Shown here piece by piece: positions 43,520 to 57,948 of a DNA stretch of 64,000 bases (positions within the stretch are counted from its first letter, which is position 1; each line of letters opens with the position of its first letter). The position numbers and the translations under genes are program-made. Source of the DNA: Pseudooctadecabacter jejudonensis (lineage in GTDB: Bacteria; Pseudomonadota; Alphaproteobacteria; Rhodobacterales; Rhodobacteraceae); assembly GCF_900172275.1 (NCBI RefSeq), contig NZ_FWFT01000002.1, positions 434,001 to 498,000 on the forward strand, in the 5' to 3' direction. The notes beneath the pieces are model-generated. The model saw only the letters and a program-made list of their open reading frames with translations, was not told the origin of the DNA and made no database searches.

Positions 43520-44320
43520 TCAGTCTTCCTTGGCAGTCATTCGTGTTTGGGCAGGGGTGATGTCGGGCAACATCCACCGCCAGAGTTTCGCATCCGGCAG
43601 CGGGATCACCATGAACCAGTGTTCCAGCAGCGCCAGCGCGCAAAGAGAGGTCAAAAGGGCGTAGCCCGCCGCATCGACAGGTGTGACAGACGACATCAAC
43701 AGATGGGCAAAGCAGCCCACAGCAAACGTCAAAACAGTCACTGATATTGGGAAAAACGCGGTAATCGGGCCTTGCCGCAGATGGCTGCGCAGATGCTGCA
43801 GCGGGACAGGCAGAAATTCGAAATTGATCCGTGGCACACCGAAAAACAGGTTCAGCTTCGCACTGATGCGGGCAAAGAACAGGATCGCATAGGTCCACAA
43901 CGCGATCTGGTTGGCGGCATCACTGGTTGCGACAACGACAAAGGCCATGCCCGCCAAAAGCAGGATTTCATGGTGCGCCAAGGCGTCCCACGCCCGCCAA
44001 AAGCGCGCCGCACCCATCGCACCCTTAGGGCAGGTGGTGCGTTCAGGGCCTGTAATCACGCCGGACAGGAACGACAATTCGACCCAGCCCCAAATGCACA
44101 GTGCACCGAAAAAGCCCTTATAGACACCGGACATTCCGGTGTCCGGCGTTGAGACAATTACCGCCGCAACACCCAGCGCCAACACCGGCACCGACATGAA
44201 CACCGCCACGTTGTAGGCATTGCCGCCTGTCCGGTCCGCCCGACGGATGACATAGAGGATCGCCCCAGTGGCAAACCACCAGGTAAAGAGCGCGATGAGA
44301 GATGCGCCCCAAACCCCCAT
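43520..44320 (-). CDS. puhE: Photosynthetic complex assembly protein PuhE
   Basis: A 266-residue membrane protein with about seven hydrophobic helices. The [25 protein letters not shown] terminus and the [18 protein letters not shown] block match PuhE of purple bacteria. The family affects reaction-centre assembly and bacteriochlorophyll levels. Its start overlaps the acsF stop by one base. Confidence 0.9.
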   Translation of the reverse strand: MGVWGASLIALFTWWFATGAILYVIRRADRTGGNAYNVAVFMSVPVLALGVAAVIVSTPDTGMSGVYKGFFGALCIWGWVELSFLSGVITGPERTTCPKGAMGAARFWRAWDALAHHEILLLAGMAFVVVATSDAANQIALWTYAILFFARISAKLNLFFGVPRINFEFLPVPLQHLRSHLRQGPITAFFPISVTVLTFAVGCFAHLLMSSVTPVDAAGYALLTSLCALALLEHWFMVIPLPDAKLWRWMLPDITPAQTRMTAKED

Positions 44321-45447
44321 CAGTACGCAGGCCTCAGGACGGTGCTGTCTGGCACGTCATGTTTGATCGCAGGGATCGTATACAGCGACACGAAAGCCGC
44401 CCCCGCCCGTGCGGATCCGATCATGCGTTTGACGAACCCGCCAAACCCACCGGCTTTCTTCCCTTGGGCAATCTGCACATTGGCCCGCTGCATCCGTTCC
44501 AGATTGCGCTGCCACCGTGGGTTTTCGATATCCAACATCAACGGGAAAATCTGCCCCGTCAGAACGGACGTCTTGGTAAACACCTCATGGGCATACCAAT
44601 CAGGGTCCACGCCAAGTGCGGCATGGAACGCAGGCCGCTGGTGATCGCGCACATACATGGTGGAATAGACCGCCGTCAGGAAAAACTTGATCCACAGCTT
44701 GTTGGCGAAACTTTCCGTCAACTTCGGATCCGTCTTCATCAACAGGGCGAAGGCCTCACCATGGCTGAACTCATCGTTGCACCATTCCTCAAACCACTTG
44801 AAAATCGGGTGGAAACGGTGCTCCGGGTTCGCCTCAAGATGGCGGAAGATCGTGATGTAGCGGGCGTAGCCGATCTTTTCGCTGAGATAAGTAGCATAGT
44901 AGATGAACTTCGGCCGGAAGTAGGTGTATTTCTTCGACTGCGTCAGGAACCCAAGGTTCACGCGCAGACCGGCCTCACGCAGGGCATCGTTGATAAAGCC
45001 CGCATGCCGCGCCTCATCCCGTGCCATCAGCTGAAACAGCTGTGTGATGTCCTTGTTGGACCCGCGACGTTTCATCTCTTTGTACAGCACACAGCCTGAA
45101 AATTCCGCCGTGCAACTGGAAATCAGGAAGTCGATAAACTCCGCCTTCAGCTGCGGCTCCATCCCGTCCCAATCGACGTGATCCCAGTCTTCGTTTTTCT
45201 TGAAATGGCCCTTGTTCGGGTCGCTTTCCATCTGGGCGATCAACGCGTCCCAGTCCTTGCGAACAGAGGTCACGTCAATGGCGTCAAGCTCATCAAAGTC
45301 CGTGGTGTAGAACCGCGGCGTCAGCAGGGTGTTCGACATCGCCGTTTCCGTGGCGAAATCATCGTCAAACTTCGCCTGTTCTTCCTGAATGGCGAGGCCT
45401 TCTTCGACGGTCGTCGCATCAGCCGAATGCTTTGCATGCATATTCAT
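44320..45447 (-). CDS. acsF: Aerobic Mg-protoporphyrin IX monomethyl ester cyclase
   Basis: A 375-residue di-iron enzyme that forms the isocyclic E ring with O2. The di-iron ligands are visible in AEFSGCVLYKEM (residues about 114-125), EARH (145-148) and DEFSH (225-229). Its presence instead of an anaerobic bchE cyclase shows that bacteriochlorophyll is made with oxygen. ATG at 45447 follows AGGAGG, and the gene overlaps the small upstream ORF by 4 bases. Confidence 0.97.
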   Translation of the reverse strand: MNMHAKHSADATTVEEGLAIQEEQAKFDDDFATETAMSNTLLTPRFYTTDFDELDAIDVTSVRKDWDALIAQMESDPNKGHFKKNEDWDHVDWDGMEPQLKAEFIDFLISSCTAEFSGCVLYKEMKRRGSNKDITQLFQLMARDEARHAGFINDALREAGLRVNLGFLTQSKKYTYFRPKFIYYATYLSEKIGYARYITIFRHLEANPEHRFHPIFKWFEEWCNDEFSHGEAFALLMKTDPKLTESFANKLWIKFFLTAVYSTMYVRDHQRPAFHAALGVDPDWYAHEVFTKTSVLTGQIFPLMLDIENPRWQRNLERMQRANVQIAQGKKAGGFGGFVKRMIGSARAGAAFVSLYTIPAIKHDVPDSTVLRPAY

Positions 45448-45740
45448 ACCGTCACCTCCTCGCTGAACGAAAACTCGCACAGCTCCATGAATTCGAAATC
45501 TCCCGTGGCCCGCGTCCACAGCCGCTCAATCCCACTGGCCCGCGTGATCGTCGCCATGCGCTCGTCCTCAACCACCTCGCCGTAGGGCGCCATGATCTCC
45601 GCGCCGTGGACCTTAACGGTGTCGCCTGGTCCCACGACGGATCCGTCGGTGAACTTGACGTGCGCCGACAGCTCCTCAAAGCGGTGCGAAATGGTGACCA
45701 CGCAGGGCACCTCTTCTTTGGTTCGTGTCAAAAGGCCCAT
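45444..45740 (-). CDS. Small conserved protein of the photosynthesis cluster (between puhC and acsF)
   Basis: A 98-residue soluble protein: Cys13 near the N terminus, a beta-rich middle (VKFTDGSVVGPGDTVKVHG) and a WTRATGDFEFMELCEFSFSEE C terminus. No domain is recognised. The same position in roseobacter clusters is usually filled by an unnamed gene. A good AAGGAGGG site precedes the ATG, and the 4-base overlap with acsF implies coupled translation and perhaps a role as cyclase subunit or assembly factor. That role is a guess from position. Confidence 0.8.
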   Translation of the reverse strand: MGLLTRTKEEVPCVVTISHRFEELSAHVKFTDGSVVGPGDTVKVHGAEIMAPYGEVVEDERMATITRASGIERLWTRATGDFEFMELCEFSFSEEVTV

Positions 45741-45764
45741 GGGGGTTCCCTCCTTTGATAGGTT

Positions 45765-46220
45765 TCAGTCCAGCAGCCGGGCAAAGGCCGCAACGTTGTC
45801 AGCGCCATAGCCAATCAGTTCCACCGACCAGCCGGTCACGGGATCCTCAATCGCATAGGTGCCATTGGTGCGTTCCATCAGGATGACCGGTGCCGTGTTG
45901 GGCACATCCGCCACCAGACGTTCGCGTTTCAGCGCAATGCCCATAACGCCGACAAACCCCATCAGGTCATCGGCAGAATGGGCGATCTGTTCGCCGTCTT
46001 CATTGTAAACCGTCGATACGCCCTGTCGGGACGTCTCAAACTGCAGCGTCATCTGCCGCTCAACAGGGGCCAGTTCGATCACGCCCGTGTTGGGCACACC
46101 CGCCCATTGCGCATAGGCCACCAAACCCAAAGACGCCGCCATCAGGCTGAACATGGCCACCACCAACACGCGGGGCACCATGTCTTTGTCGCGGTGCTTC
46201 ATCTGTTCTGAAAGGGACAT
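45765..46220 (-). CDS. puhC: Photosynthetic complex assembly protein PuhC
   Basis: A 151-residue protein with one transmembrane helix (residues about 15-38) and a periplasmic domain rich in beta strands (ERQMTLQFETSRQG, ending WSVELIGYGADNVAAFARLL). It matches PuhC, which helps organise the reaction-centre/light-harvesting 1 complex. ATG at 46220 is preferred over GTG at 46226 because GGAG is 9 bases upstream of it. Confidence 0.9.
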   Translation of the reverse strand: MSLSEQMKHRDKDMVPRVLVVAMFSLMAASLGLVAYAQWAGVPNTGVIELAPVERQMTLQFETSRQGVSTVYNEDGEQIAHSADDLMGFVGVMGIALKRERLVADVPNTAPVILMERTNGTYAIEDPVTGWSVELIGYGADNVAAFARLLD

Positions 46221-46226
46221 GATCAC

Positions 46227-46856
46227 TTACTCCGCTGCGACGGCGCTGGGCGCCTGTTGTTGGACTTGCGGCACAGACACGCGGGCCTCAGCGGCGGCAG
46301 CAAAAATATCCGCCACCTTTTCGGCCTCCGCGATGGACCGGAACGCCGGTTGGGTCTTGGCAAAAACCCAGGGCCGCGCGTGGGGCCATGTCATCAGATA
46401 GGAAAACCGCACATCGCCAATCAGCTCAAACGCGAGGGTCCCGTGACCCGACCGTTTCAGATCAAGGCCCGCATTGCCGATCTGCGTGTAAGGCAGGTTC
46501 AGCGTCATCGTCAGGGCGGCACCAATCCTCATCGCCACCCGCTTGTTCGTCAGCGTGTAAACAGCCGACCGCGCTTGCATCGTCGCAAGCCCCAAAATCA
46601 GCAGGCAACACAGCGCCCCGATCACCACGAACGGGACGCCATGCGCCAAAGCCTGATCCATCGGCACAAAGGTGGAGGACACACCAACGCGCCAGACCGT
46701 CAAAAGAACGAAATAGGCAATCACCCAATTCAATTTCATCGCATCCCGCGCCAGTCGCAGCACCGAAGGACTGCCCTGCCACAAAATGTGTTCCCCTTCG
46801 GGGAGCGCCTCAGGCAACCCCCGTACAGGTTCGAATTTGAAATCGTCATGGGACAT
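46227..46856 (-). CDS. puhB: Reaction-centre assembly factor PuhB
   Basis: A 209-residue membrane protein with a PH-like domain. It has PEGEHILWQGSPSVLRLARDAM near the N terminus, two hydrophobic helices (residues about 45-95), then YTLTNKRVAMRIGAAL. The family dimerises and promotes reaction-centre assembly. It lies between puhA and puhC with short gaps. Confidence 0.92.
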   Translation of the reverse strand: MSHDDFKFEPVRGLPEALPEGEHILWQGSPSVLRLARDAMKLNWVIAYFVLLTVWRVGVSSTFVPMDQALAHGVPFVVIGALCCLLILGLATMQARSAVYTLTNKRVAMRIGAALTMTLNLPYTQIGNAGLDLKRSGHGTLAFELIGDVRFSYLMTWPHARPWVFAKTQPAFRSIAEAEKVADIFAAAAEARVSVPQVQQQAPSAVAAE

Positions 46857-46876
46857 CTTTTCGTCCTTTCGTTGTC

Positions 46877-47659
46877 TTACAGCTGCGGTTCCAACCGCTT
46901 TTCTGAGGCATAGAGAGTCCCACCGGCGTAATACGCCATGATCTTCTCTTCCTCCAAAAGCGTGACTTCATCGCCGGATTTAGTGGTCGGGATGCCCGCA
47001 AAATTGTGGGCGTACAGGGACCGCACCACGATCCGGTCGGATTTGATGCGACACATATTGATCGGGATCAGACGCATCTGGCCCGTGCCTTCGGGGTTCA
47101 TGTCCATCTGCAGGAAACGCACCAGCTGTTCCGGCACATCGACCCACATATCAGTGATGCGGCCCATGACTTCGCCGTCGCCAGACACAACAGCCTTACC
47201 GCGCGGATCACGTCCGGCGGAATGTGCAAAGTCGGGCAGGCTTGCCATGGGGCGGATCTTCACATGACCATGCCCATCCAATTCAGGCGCATCGCGGCGC
47301 GGCGCCCAAGATGCAGGGCCAACACCGTCAACCATCGGATCACCGGTGGGCACGTAAGGAGAGCCCGCAGATTGCGCCGTGCGCGCCAAGGCCAGATCAC
47401 CGCGCCGATGGGCGGTCTCGTTCTCGATGCTCGGCACAGTGACGCTGCCACGCCCGTGGGGCAGATCAAACGTCTTGGGCTTTGGCACGGGAAACGGGCC
47501 TTGGTTCGGCGCGATGTTTCCGTCGTCATCCTCCAGCGGATAACCTTCGCGCATGTTCTCTGTTTGCAGGTAATAGATCAGCCCCGCAAAGAAGATGTAG
47601 AACAGCCAGATCGCTGCACTCGCCAGATCGAAATTTCCAAAAAAGTCTACGCCAACCAT
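46877..47659 (-). CDS. puhA: Photosynthetic reaction centre H subunit
   Basis: A 260-residue H subunit: one transmembrane helix near the N terminus (residues about 12-32), the conserved [14 protein letters not shown] after it, and a cytoplasmic PRC-barrel domain that includes [27 protein letters not shown]. It caps the L and M subunits and guides proton uptake to QB. ATG at 47659 follows CGGAGGAC. The pufLM genes are outside this window. Confidence 0.97.
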   Translation of the reverse strand: MVGVDFFGNFDLASAAIWLFYIFFAGLIYYLQTENMREGYPLEDDDGNIAPNQGPFPVPKPKTFDLPHGRGSVTVPSIENETAHRRGDLALARTAQSAGSPYVPTGDPMVDGVGPASWAPRRDAPELDGHGHVKIRPMASLPDFAHSAGRDPRGKAVVSGDGEVMGRITDMWVDVPEQLVRFLQMDMNPEGTGQMRLIPINMCRIKSDRIVVRSLYAHNFAGIPTTKSGDEVTLLEEEKIMAYYAGGTLYASEKRLEPQL

Positions 47660-47675
47660 GGGTATGTCCTCCGTC

Positions 47676-49109
47676 TTAGGTTGGGAAATCCGCAAGGCCG
47701 AACTTGGCCTTGTCGGTTCCGGTCATCGCCCGAACCCGCACCAGCGGACCCAAAGCAATGAGGGTGATAAACAGCAGGCCAATCTCCGTGTGATACACGA
47801 CAGAATAGCCCGTGGACGGCGTGGCGAGCGCCTCTCCAAAGGTTCCCTGAGTAGCAAGGCCACCGACAACGTCCCGCAGGCCGCCCCCGATCACCGTAGA
47901 AAGCCCGGCCGCAGTGGCCTGAGCGGCCCCCCACGCACCAAGCGCAAGACCGCGTCCCGCCAACCCGCCCGCAGGCATGGTCATGGCAGCGGTCAACGTG
48001 GCGACCGAAAACAGGCCGCCCCCTAGGCCGATGGCAAATGCACCGGCAAAGAACAAAGCACCGCTGTTCAGCGGGGCCGCAAAAATCACAGACGAAAAGG
48101 CAAAGAGACCCACAAGGATCCCCCGCGCCGCAATCCGGTACGGATCGGTCGATTTGGCCAGCCAACGTGCGGCAGCCGCAAACCCCAGCAGCGCCCCAAT
48201 GGCCCAAGCCGCGGTCAGCAGCGTCGTGGCAGACACGCTCAGCCCCAGGATCTCCCCGCCATAGGGCTCCAACAACACATCCTGCATGTTGAACGCCATG
48301 GTGCCCAGGAACACGACCGCCAACAAACGGCCCGCACGGCCACCCGCCATCAAATCGGCCCAGGCATCGCCAAAGGTCGGCTTCGCCGCCGCGCGTTCCT
48401 CACGCGACATCGGTTTGACCTTTTCCTGCTTCCACAACGCGATCAGGTTCAGCACGATCGTCACAACAGCCGCGCCTTGCACAACCTGCACCAACTTCAG
48501 CTCACTGAAATCGCGCAACAACGTCCCGATGATCACCGCCGACGCCAGCATCCCCAGCAGGAACATCACATAAAGCAGTGCCACAACCCGTGGCCGCGTC
48601 TCATCATCCGCACGGTCGGCGGCCAAGGCCAGCCCCGCGGTCTGCGTCATGTGCATCCCGATGCCCGTCAGCAAAAACGCCAAACCGGCTGCAAACTGCC
48701 GCGCGCCTTCGGGGATATCCACCGCCGTATTTCCAGACAGCACCAGCAACGCCATGGGCATGATCGCCAAGCCACCAAACTGCCACAGCGTGCCAAACCA
48801 CAAATACGGGATCCGCTTCCAGCCAATGGCAGACCGATAGGTATCCGACTTGAACCCCAACAACGCGCGGAAGGGTGCCACCAACACGGGGATCGCAATC
48901 ATCAACGCCACGATCAACGCAGGCACGCCCAACTCAACAATCATCACGCGGTTCAACGTGCCCAGCAACATGACCCCGGCCATGCCCACAGACACCTGAA
49001 ACAGCGCCAACCGCAACAACTGCCCCAACGGCAGCCCCTCAGACGCTGCATCCGAGAACGGCAACATCTTCAACGTCACTTTTTGCAGGTCGGCCGCGCG
49101 GAAAATCAT
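47676..49109 (-). CDS. lhaA: Light-harvesting complex assembly protein LhaA (PucC family)
   Basis: A 477-residue membrane protein with about twelve helices of the BCD/PucC branch of the major facilitator fold. Family segments include [20 protein letters not shown] and [18 protein letters not shown]. LhaA is needed for LH1 assembly and is thought to handle bacteriochlorophyll. ATG at 49109 overlaps bchM by four bases. A paralogue is at 61218-62501. Confidence 0.93.
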   Translation of the reverse strand: MIFRAADLQKVTLKMLPFSDAASEGLPLGQLLRLALFQVSVGMAGVMLLGTLNRVMIVELGVPALIVALMIAIPVLVAPFRALLGFKSDTYRSAIGWKRIPYLWFGTLWQFGGLAIMPMALLVLSGNTAVDIPEGARQFAAGLAFLLTGIGMHMTQTAGLALAADRADDETRPRVVALLYVMFLLGMLASAVIIGTLLRDFSELKLVQVVQGAAVVTIVLNLIALWKQEKVKPMSREERAAAKPTFGDAWADLMAGGRAGRLLAVVFLGTMAFNMQDVLLEPYGGEILGLSVSATTLLTAAWAIGALLGFAAAARWLAKSTDPYRIAARGILVGLFAFSSVIFAAPLNSGALFFAGAFAIGLGGGLFSVATLTAAMTMPAGGLAGRGLALGAWGAAQATAAGLSTVIGGGLRDVVGGLATQGTFGEALATPSTGYSVVYHTEIGLLFITLIALGPLVRVRAMTGTDKAKFGLADFPT

Positions 49110-49792
49110 GGCCGCCCCCCGAACCGCAAACACTGCGAAATATAGAAGCCGGATGTGACCCGCTCGACTTCAGCCAAGCGCGTCTGAACACCCGCGATCC
49201 GCAGCGCATTGCTCAGCGATGCCGTGTTCTGCGGCACCATCACGGGCGACCGGTCAGCGCGTGGAAACAGCTTTCCAACGCGGAACATCGCCATCAACAA
49301 CGGGGTGCGCGGCGCCAACGTAAAGACAAACCGTCCCTTGATCCGCTTTTCCTGGGCGCGCAGCAGATCCACCAACGTCGCCTCGTCATAATAGATCATC
49401 GAATCCATCGCGACCGCATGATCAAACGTGCCAAGCCCCGGGTCCATCATATCGCCCGCATAAAACGTCACGCGCTTGCGCAAATGATCAGGACAGCGGG
49501 CTTGGGCAATCTTGATGATCTCCGGCGCGATATCCACGGCCACCACCTCGGCCCCGCGTTCGGCCAATTCAAACGTCTTGGCCCCCGTGCCACAGCCCGC
49601 ATCCAGCACCCGCACCCCGGTCAAATCCGTCGGCAACTGCCCCAGCATCACCGCCCGCATCCGGTCGCGCCCCGCACGCACCGTCGCACGAATGCCCGAC
49701 ACCGGCGCATCCGATGTCAGCCGCTCCCATGTCTTGGTCGCGGTCCGGTCGAAATAATCTTCGACGCGGGATCTGGTTACTTCATAGGTCAA
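49106..49792 (-). CDS. bchM: Mg-protoporphyrin IX methyltransferase
   Basis: A 228-residue SAM enzyme that methylates the C13 propionate of Mg-protoporphyrin IX, the substrate for AcsF. It has EDYFDRTATKTWERLTSDAP at the N terminus, which is the BchM signature, and SAM motif VLDAGCGTGAKTFELA. The start is TTG at 49792, immediately after the bchL stop; no ATG fits the N terminus. It overlaps lhaA by 4 bases. Confidence 0.95.
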   Translation of the reverse strand: MTYEVTRSRVEDYFDRTATKTWERLTSDAPVSGIRATVRAGRDRMRAVMLGQLPTDLTGVRVLDAGCGTGAKTFELAERGAEVVAVDIAPEIIKIAQARCPDHLRKRVTFYAGDMMDPGLGTFDHAVAMDSMIYYDEATLVDLLRAQEKRIKGRFVFTLAPRTPLLMAMFRVGKLFPRADRSPVMVPQNTASLSNALRIAGVQTRLAEVERVTSGFYISQCLRFGGRP

Positions 49793-50774
<982 letters not shown>

Positions 50775-50810
50775 TCTCTGCCGTCCGCAGGACCTGATCG
50801 CAGATCATCA

Positions 50811-53800
50811 TCATTCCGCCGCAATCCCTTCCAGCCGGTCTTCCAACGCGTCCGCCGCATCTTGCAAACCCGCCAATGTCTCGTCGTCCGGCGCCCAGTA
50901 CTCTCTGTCGGATGCCTCCAGCAGACGCGACGCCATCCGCACGCTCGCTTGCGGGTTCAACGCCGCCAAACGGTCGCGCATCTCTTCGTCCAGCACGAAG
51001 GTTTCGCTCAGTTTCTGATAGATCCAAGGCTCCACCTGCCCCGTGGTGGCAGACCACCCCAGCGTGTTGGTGATATGCGCCTCGATCTGGCGCACCCCCT
51101 CATGGCCATGCTCCAACAGCGCCTCGAAAAACCGAGGGTTCAGCGCACGGCTTCGTGTCTCAAGGGCCACCTGATCCTTCAGCGTCCGCACCTTCGCGGC
51201 CCCCCGCGTCTGGTCGCCGATATAAACGGCGGCATCCTCACCCTTGGCCCGCTTCACAGCACGCGCAATGCCGCCCAGCGTATCGAAATAATGATCAACC
51301 GTGGTCACGCCCAACTCGACGCTTTCCAGGTTCTGATAGGCCACATCCACATCCTTCAACGCGGCCTGCAACAGGGTCGCGTTCTTCGTGGGCTTGCCAT
51401 CCATCCCGTAAGCAAAGGATTTGCGCGCCTCATAGGCATCCGCCAATTCGTCCTCCCCCTCAAAGGCAGAACTGTCGACCAGTGAATTCACATTGGACCC
51501 ATAGGCCCCTTCGGCATTGGAAAAGACCCGAAGCGCGGCCTCTTCCATGTCGCATCCCATTTCATTGGCATAGGCCAGCGCATGGGCGCGGATAAAGTTT
51601 TGATCCAAAGGCTCGTCCGCCATGGCCGCCTTGAAAGCAGCCTCTGCCAACATGCGCGTCTGCAGCGGCAACAAGTCTCTGAATATGCCCGAAAGCGTCA
51701 TAATGACATCAACGCGGGGCCGGCCCAACTCCTCCAGCGGGATCAAATCCGCCCCGGACAGCCGCCCATAATAATCGAACCGTGGCCGCGCCCCAATCAG
51801 GCCCAGCGCCTGTGCAATCGGCACCCCGTCCGACTTGATGTTGTCCGATCCCCACAACACCAACGCGACCGTGCGCGGCAGGCTGTCGTGGGTCTTGAGC
51901 AACAATTCCGCCTGCGCCAGACCGTCCTGCATGGCAAAGGCCGTGGGCATCCGGAACGGATCAAAGGCGTGAATATTGCGCCCCGTTGGCAAGATCTCAG
52001 GGCTGCGGATCACATCCCCCCCCGGCACCGGCACCACGTATTCGCCCGCAAGTGCCGACATCAGCCCGTCCAACTCCGCATCAGACTGCATCTTTGCCTT
52101 GGCCGCCGTCCGATCCGCAGTGGTCTCAAACGTCATCAAGTCCAACAAAGCGTCTGCATCAGCGTCAGGCATCGCGCGGCCCACCACATGCAGCCCGTCC
52201 GTGATCAACGCATCCTCTGTTTCCAACAGCTTCAGCCAAAGGGTGTCCGGCGCGACCCCGTCCATATCCACGGCGGCCGCTTGGTCGGCAATCAAGGCCT
52301 CAAGCACAGCGCGATCCGCATCCTCACCGCTCATCCCGCGCCACCGCGCCAGGCTGTCTTTCAACTCAGCCAGACCTTTATACAGCCCAGCCGACTGCAA
52401 CGGCGGCGTCAAATGTGTCACTGTTACGGCACCTGACCGCCGTTTGGCCAATGTGGCCTCAGACGGGTTGTTGGCGGCATAAAGATACACATTCGGCATC
52501 TCGCCCATCAGGCGGTCCGGCCAATCCCGTGCGCCAAGGCCCGCCTGCTTGCCGGGCATAAATTCCAACGCCCCATGCATTCCAAAATGCAAGACCGCGT
52601 CGGCCTCATAGGTATTGCGCAGCCACAGATAAAATTGCGTGAACGCATGCGTGGGCGCAAAGCCTTCCTCAAACAGCAACCGCATCGGGTCGCCCTCGTA
52701 GCCAAAGGTGGGCTGCACACCGACAAACACCTTGCCGAAATGCGCCCCCAAAACGAACACACCCCGCCCGTCCGATTGGACCTTACCGGGGGCAGGCCCC
52801 CAAACAGACTCTATTTCAGCCAAAGGCGGCGTATTCGCCACGATATCATCGGCACTCACATGATCCGCGACATTCGCCTCTTGCCCGAACTGCGCCGCAT
52901 TGCCTTGCAACACCGCGGCCCGCAGATCATCCACCGTTTCGGGCAATTCCACGTCATATCCATCCGCCTTCATCCGGCGCAACGTGTTGTGCAGGCTCTC
53001 AAACACAGACAAATACGCCGCCGTCCCAACAGCGCCCGCATTGGGCGGAAAACCAAACAGGACAATACCGATCTTGGCCTCAGCCACGTCCCGCCGCCGC
53101 AGCTGCGCCAAACGGTCGACCTTCTCGGCCAGGCTCTCAATCCGTTCATGACACGGGGCCATCGCCTTTTCAGCCGCCACACATTTATGGGCGCAACCGG
53201 CACAGCCCTCCGGCCCATGCCGCCCCGCAAACACCGTCGGCGCGATCGCCCCGTCAATCTCAGGCAAAGCGACCAACATGGTCGTCTCCACCGGCCCAAG
53301 CCCTTGCTTGCCCGCGGCCCACTGACCCAACGTCTGAAATTCCAACGGCTGTGCGTTCACATAAGGCACGTTCAGGCGTGCCAAGGCCTCGATAGCTGCC
53401 GCGTTGTCATTATACGCAGGCCCCCCGACAAGGCTGAACCCCGTCAAGGACACCACAACATCAACACCGTCGAAATAGGCATCCATCGCAGGCCGCCCAT
53501 CAAGCCCCCCGGCAAAAGCCGGCACAGGGCAAAGCCCCTTCGTCTCAAACGCGCGAATAACCGCGTCGTAATGGGCCGTATCACCGGCCAAAATATACGA
53601 CCGCAACATCAAAACGCCGACTTTCGGCCCGTCCCGCAGGGGCAGGTCTGCCAAATCGGTTACAATCCCCTCAGCGGGCAAATCAGGATGATACAGACCC
53701 GTTTCAGGGTAGTCTTTCGGCGCCTCAACCGAGATGCCGCCCCATTCACGACGCGACGCATACCGGCTCAGCAGCATCCGCAACATCTGTTCGATGTTCT

Positions 53801-54333
53801 CGTCTGATCCGCCCAACCAGTACTGCATGCACAAAAACCAGGCCCGCAAATCCTGCGCCTTGCCGGGGATCAATCGCAGGATCTTTGGCAGCCGCCGCAG
53901 CATCTTCATCTTTTTGGCGCCCGACGCGCTGTCATGGCTTTTCGCACCACGCAGCTTTTTCAACAACGCCATCGGCCCTGAGGCGGGCTTCGTCATATCC
54001 AGATCGCCCATCTTCGTCAGGCTGACGATGGACGGGTCCGCAATGACCCCCACAAAGGCATCCAGCTCCGCGCGCCGCGCCTTCATCACAGGCACAATGG
54101 CGTTCAACTGATCCTCAAGAAACACCAGATTGCCAACGACGATATTCGCCGCACCCACCGCCTCAATCGCCGCATCCTTCGCCGCCGGGTTCGCCTCCCA
54201 CTCGGCGCTGGCAAACACCTCAACCGACAGCCCCGGAAATTCGGCCGACATCTTGGGCGCAAGCCGCGCAATCGGACCAGCAGTGTGCTGGTCCAACGTC
54301 ACGATCACGACGCGATAGGGGATATGATCAACA

Positions 54334-54344
<11 letters not shown>
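50811..54344 (-). CDS. bchH: Magnesium chelatase subunit H
   Basis: A 1177-residue porphyrin-binding subunit of Mg chelatase, which inserts Mg into protoporphyrin IX with BchI and BchD (not in this window). Typical blocks include [21 protein letters not shown] near the N terminus, [20 protein letters not shown] in the middle and [27 protein letters not shown] towards the C terminus. The start is most likely TTG at 54344, with AAGG 6 bases upstream; it overlaps the bchB end by 11 bases. Confidence 0.96.
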
Positions 54345-57658
<3,314 letters not shown>

Positions 57659-57714
57659 GGCGGGTGTTCCCTGAATGATCTTCAGGTCCAAACTTACGCC
57701 TCGAAGGGGTAAAG

Positions 57715-57732
57715 TGTCAATTTAGATTTACA
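57715..57732 (-). promoter_or_regulatory. ppsR box: PpsR/CrtJ box in front of bchF
   Basis: TGT at 57715-57717, twelve bases, ACA at 57730-57732, an exact TGT-N12-ACA palindrome. Read leftward, the right half contains TTGACA, a -35-like hexamer, so a bound repressor would cover the bchF promoter. It is 57 bases upstream of the bchF start. Confidence 0.8.
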
Positions 57733-57780
57733 TCAACTAGGTTTACATCGACTGCAGGTCGTCTGCCGTGTTAAGTTGAC

Positions 57781-57808
57781 AGAAACGCCAATAAAATCTG
57801 GCGTTTCT
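57781..57808. repeat. Perfect 10-bp inverted repeat in the bchF-aerR control region
   Basis: AGAAACGCCA (57781-57790) and TGGCGTTTCT (57799-57808) are exact reverse complements around an 8-base A/T-rich loop. It lies between the PpsR boxes of the two divergent units and does not match TGT-N12-ACA, so it may be a second regulator's operator or a hairpin. Confidence 0.65.
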
Positions 57809-57838
57809 CCCCTCTAATAGCGCCGACAGCCTATGATC

Positions 57839-57856
57839 TGTCAATTACCTTTGACA
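57839..57856 (+). promoter_or_regulatory. ppsR box: PpsR/CrtJ box in front of aerR
   Basis: TGT at 57839-57841, twelve bases, ACA at 57854-57856: an exact box. A second, imperfect box with 11 bases between TGT (57861-57863) and ACA (57875-57877) follows after 4 bases. The pair could bind PpsR cooperatively and repress aerR-ppsR. Confidence 0.78.
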
Positions 57857-57879
57857 ATATTGTGGGGTTCGCAGACAAT
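57851..57879 (+). promoter_or_regulatory. Sigma-70-like promoter of aerR-ppsR
   Basis: TTGACA (57851-57856), 17 bases, GACAAT (57874-57879; 4 of 6 match to TATAAT). The -35 hexamer is the right arm of the PpsR box and the -10 overlaps the second, 11-spaced box. The predicted mRNA starts about 60 bases before the aerR start codon. Confidence 0.6.
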
Positions 57880-57948
57880 GCACCCGTCAGGGCAGCTGAT
57901 GTCGGAGCAACCTTCACAGCCCGTCAGCACCCCGGCAGGAGTTGAACG

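Noticed and set aside
52575-53807. Rightward 410-residue open frame
   Set aside because: Antisense to bchH, with no recognisable domain and high Arg/His/Gln content.
57727-57749. Short direct repeat as a CRISPR-like array
   Set aside because: Only two 8-base copies with a 7-base gap; no array, leader or cas gene is nearby.
57768-57781. Short palindrome TGTTAAGTTGACA as a PpsR site
   Set aside because: The TGT and ACA are separated by seven bases, not twelve, so it does not fit the known binding pattern.
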